Shown here piece by piece: positions 62,742 to 64,000 of a DNA stretch of 64,000 bases. The DNA comes from Campylobacter volucris (GTDB lineage: Bacteria > Campylobacterota > Campylobacteria > Campylobacterales > Campylobacteraceae), in contig NZ_VOWJ01000023.1 of the NCBI RefSeq assembly GCF_008011665.1, positions 62,001 through 126,000 of the forward strand, written 5' to 3'. The translations under genes were made by a program, and so were the position numbers. Under the pieces are notes generated by a model. That model was not told the DNA's origin, made no database searches, and saw only the letters and a program-made list of their open reading frames with translations. How positions within the stretch are numbered: position 1 is the stretch's first letter; each line of letters begins with the position of its first letter.

Positions 62742-63809
62742 TTATAAAATTACTGGCATTATTACAGTTTGTAATTCTTCACTTGAAACTAAAAAAGCCA
62801 TGTGAGGTTCATTTATACTTAGTTTGAAAGTTTCACTTTCTATAGAATTTAAAAAGTCTGTAATGAATTTATTTTTTATACAAAGATTGAATTCTTCTTC
62901 TATGTCAAGTTCTATGTCAAGTTCAGTTTTTGCTTCCATATTATCTAAACTAATACCTTCAAATACTAATTTATTTTTATGAAAATTTAATTTCATTTTT
63001 TCAGTAATGACATTGATTTTTTTTAGTGCATCTGAAAAATCTTCGGTTTTAAAAATAAATTCTTTTGTGATATTTTTTGGTATAACTCTTTCATAATCAG
63101 GGAATTTATCATTGATAAGTTTTGTGAAAAATTCAAAATTATCATTTTTAGCAATTAATATATTTTCATCATAGTAAATTTCAATTTTTTCAAAGAAGAT
63201 TTTTTGCATTTCAAGTATAGCTTTTTTAGGGATACAAAGATTTAATTCTTTTTCATTTGTTTTATTTAAAGTAAAAATTGCTAAGCGTTTTGTATCTGTT
63301 CCTACAAAATTTATATGAGTTGTTTTTATATCAAGCAATGCACCATTTAAAGAGTATTTTGGATTATTTGTATCTACTGCTGGTAAGATTTTTTTCAAAG
63401 ATCTACTTAAATCACTTGAGTCAATATCAAATTTATCTTTACCTTCTATACTTGGAAAATTTGGAAAATCTTCATAATTAAACATAGGAAGTTTGTACTT
63501 TGTTCCTTTTTGTCTAATAAAAAGGAAATTTTCTATAGTTTCTAAAATGACATCTTCGTTATTTAAACTTTTGATAATATCTAATATACTTTTTGCATTA
63601 GCTGTTGCAAAACCTGCATTTTCAACTTTTATTTTTTTGATTTTATAGTTTATTCCTATTTCATAATCACTTGCTCTTATGATTAATTTATCTTCTATTA
63701 CTTCAAAAAGAAGATGTGAAGCTATATTACTAGAATCTTTTTTATCAACATAAGAATTTGTTAAAACTATAGCTGATTCAAGGGTATTTTTGTTAATGCT
63801 TATTTTCAT
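62742..63809 (-). CDS. dnaN: DNA polymerase III beta subunit (sliding clamp)
   Basis: 355 residues with the three-domain clamp fold, beginning MKISINKNTLESAIVL and ending with the usual short tail MPVIL. It carries a 12-bp tandem duplication (ELDI-ELDI) at 62899-62922. Position upstream of gyrB and just after the presumed dnaA is the standard origin arrangement. Confidence 0.96.
   Translation of the reverse strand: MKISINKNTLESAIVLTNSYVDKKDSSNIASHLLFEVIEDKLIIRASDYEIGINYKIKKIKVENAGFATANAKSILDIIKSLNNEDVILETIENFLFIRQKGTKYKLPMFNYEDFPNFPSIEGKDKFDIDSSDLSRSLKKILPAVDTNNPKYSLNGALLDIKTTHINFVGTDTKRLAIFTLNKTNEKELNLCIPKKAILEMQKIFFEKIEIYYDENILIAKNDNFEFFTKLINDKFPDYERVIPKNITKEFIFKTEDFSDALKKINVITEKMKLNFHKNKLVFEGISLDNMEAKTELDIELDIEEEFNLCIKNKFITDFLNSIESETFKLSINEPHMAFLVSSEELQTVIMPVIL
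62899..62922 (-). repeat. 12-bp perfect tandem duplication inside dnaN
   Basis: Copies at 62899-62910 and 62911-62922 repeat four residues (ELDI) in frame. Confidence 0.8.
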
Positions 63810-63853
63810 TTTTATTCCTTGTAATTTTTAAAATTTATTTTATCATAATAATA

Positions 63854-63955
63854 AGTAATGTGAAAATGTGAAAAAGTATTTTGAAACTTTTTTCTATAGC
63901 TTTTTTATTTATAGAATAAAAAATAATATTTTTCACATTTATTCACATATTACTT
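63854..63955. other. Probable oriC element between dnaA and dnaN
   Basis: Two GTGAA (63860, 63868) and, 60 bases on, two TTCAC (63932, 63942) form an imperfect inverted repeat of paired DnaA-box cores. Epsilonproteobacterial DnaA boxes share the TTCAC core; 63939-63947 reads TTATTCACA. The AT-rich centre could be the unwinding region. dnaA itself is outside the window. Confidence 0.6.
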
Positions 63956-64000
63956 TTTATTTTTGTTAAAATTTTGTTTCTTAGTTCATCAATAATAATT

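Overview
The window is AT-rich, densely packed DNA from a thermotolerant Campylobacter (jejuni/lari type), judged by protein content and several gene strings typical of that genus: eptC-dgkA-small HTH-pyrC, thrS-infC next to an orphan DpnM-type adenine methylase, purB-nrdA beside an RluA-family synthase, rlmN next to a tiny hydrophobic protein, sorA-sorB, and dnaN-gyrB. The right end lies beside the replication origin: dnaN starts at 63809 on the minus strand, and dnaA is expected just outside. The species cannot be fixed from sequence alone. I found no rRNA, tRNA or CRISPR array.

Layout. 1-3060: eptC (5' end cut off), dgkA, a small HTH protein and pyrC. 3076-7054: a single-chain type IIG/ISP-like restriction-modification enzyme and a DUF6602-like protein. 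7067-11970: a metal-homeostasis locus, with a methyltransferase and a Fur-family (probable Zur) gene divergent from znuA, a fused ZevA-ZevB-like gene, znuC and znuB, sharing a 7-1-7 palindromic operator. 11947-13468: secreted ATP-dependent DNA ligase, rplT and rpmI. 13613-25239: the main accessory island. It holds a protein with a HEPN-like motif, five dynamin-like GTPases, five small membrane, zinc-ribbon or unknown proteins, and a WYL regulator. 25236-35313: orphan DNA methylase, infC, thrS, uppP, OPT transporter, nrdA and purB. 35404-38017: pseudouridine synthase, a broken glycosyltransferase-9 gene with a G9 tract, and decayed sequence. 38014-52188: housekeeping genes (rlmN, nucleoside phosphorylase, rsmA, rnj, a RluB-like gene, rpsT, prfA, recJ, pyrG, thyX, OMP, sorAB, queF). 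52185-60395: a restriction-rich segment with a frameshifted HARE-HTH nuclease-like gene, two type II R-M systems (one nuclease gene frameshifted at an A8 tract), add, and a GmrSD-like type IV protein. 60414-64000: gyrB, dnaN and an origin-like intergenic region.

The most striking region is the dynamin island. Three transcription units start with the same element, GACA-N5-TGTC followed after exactly 12 nt by TATAAT, at 14801, 19285 and 19930. This suggests one regulon, plausibly controlled by the WYL protein at the island's end. The first unit has a second promoter, TTGACA-17 nt-TATAAT, whose spacer contains a run of ten G. Slippage in that run would change promoter spacing, so the island may switch on and off by phase variation in transcription. 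The last two GTPases resemble the LeoBC/LeoA pair of the Eleos anti-phage system. The other three GTPases and the small anchored proteins look like an extra module under the same control.

Several accessory genes are interrupted at homopolymers (glycosyltransferase at G9, A6 and A8; restriction nuclease at A8; HARE protein near its 3' end). This is either real decay or phase variation, or assembly error at homopolymers. No core gene shows such a break.
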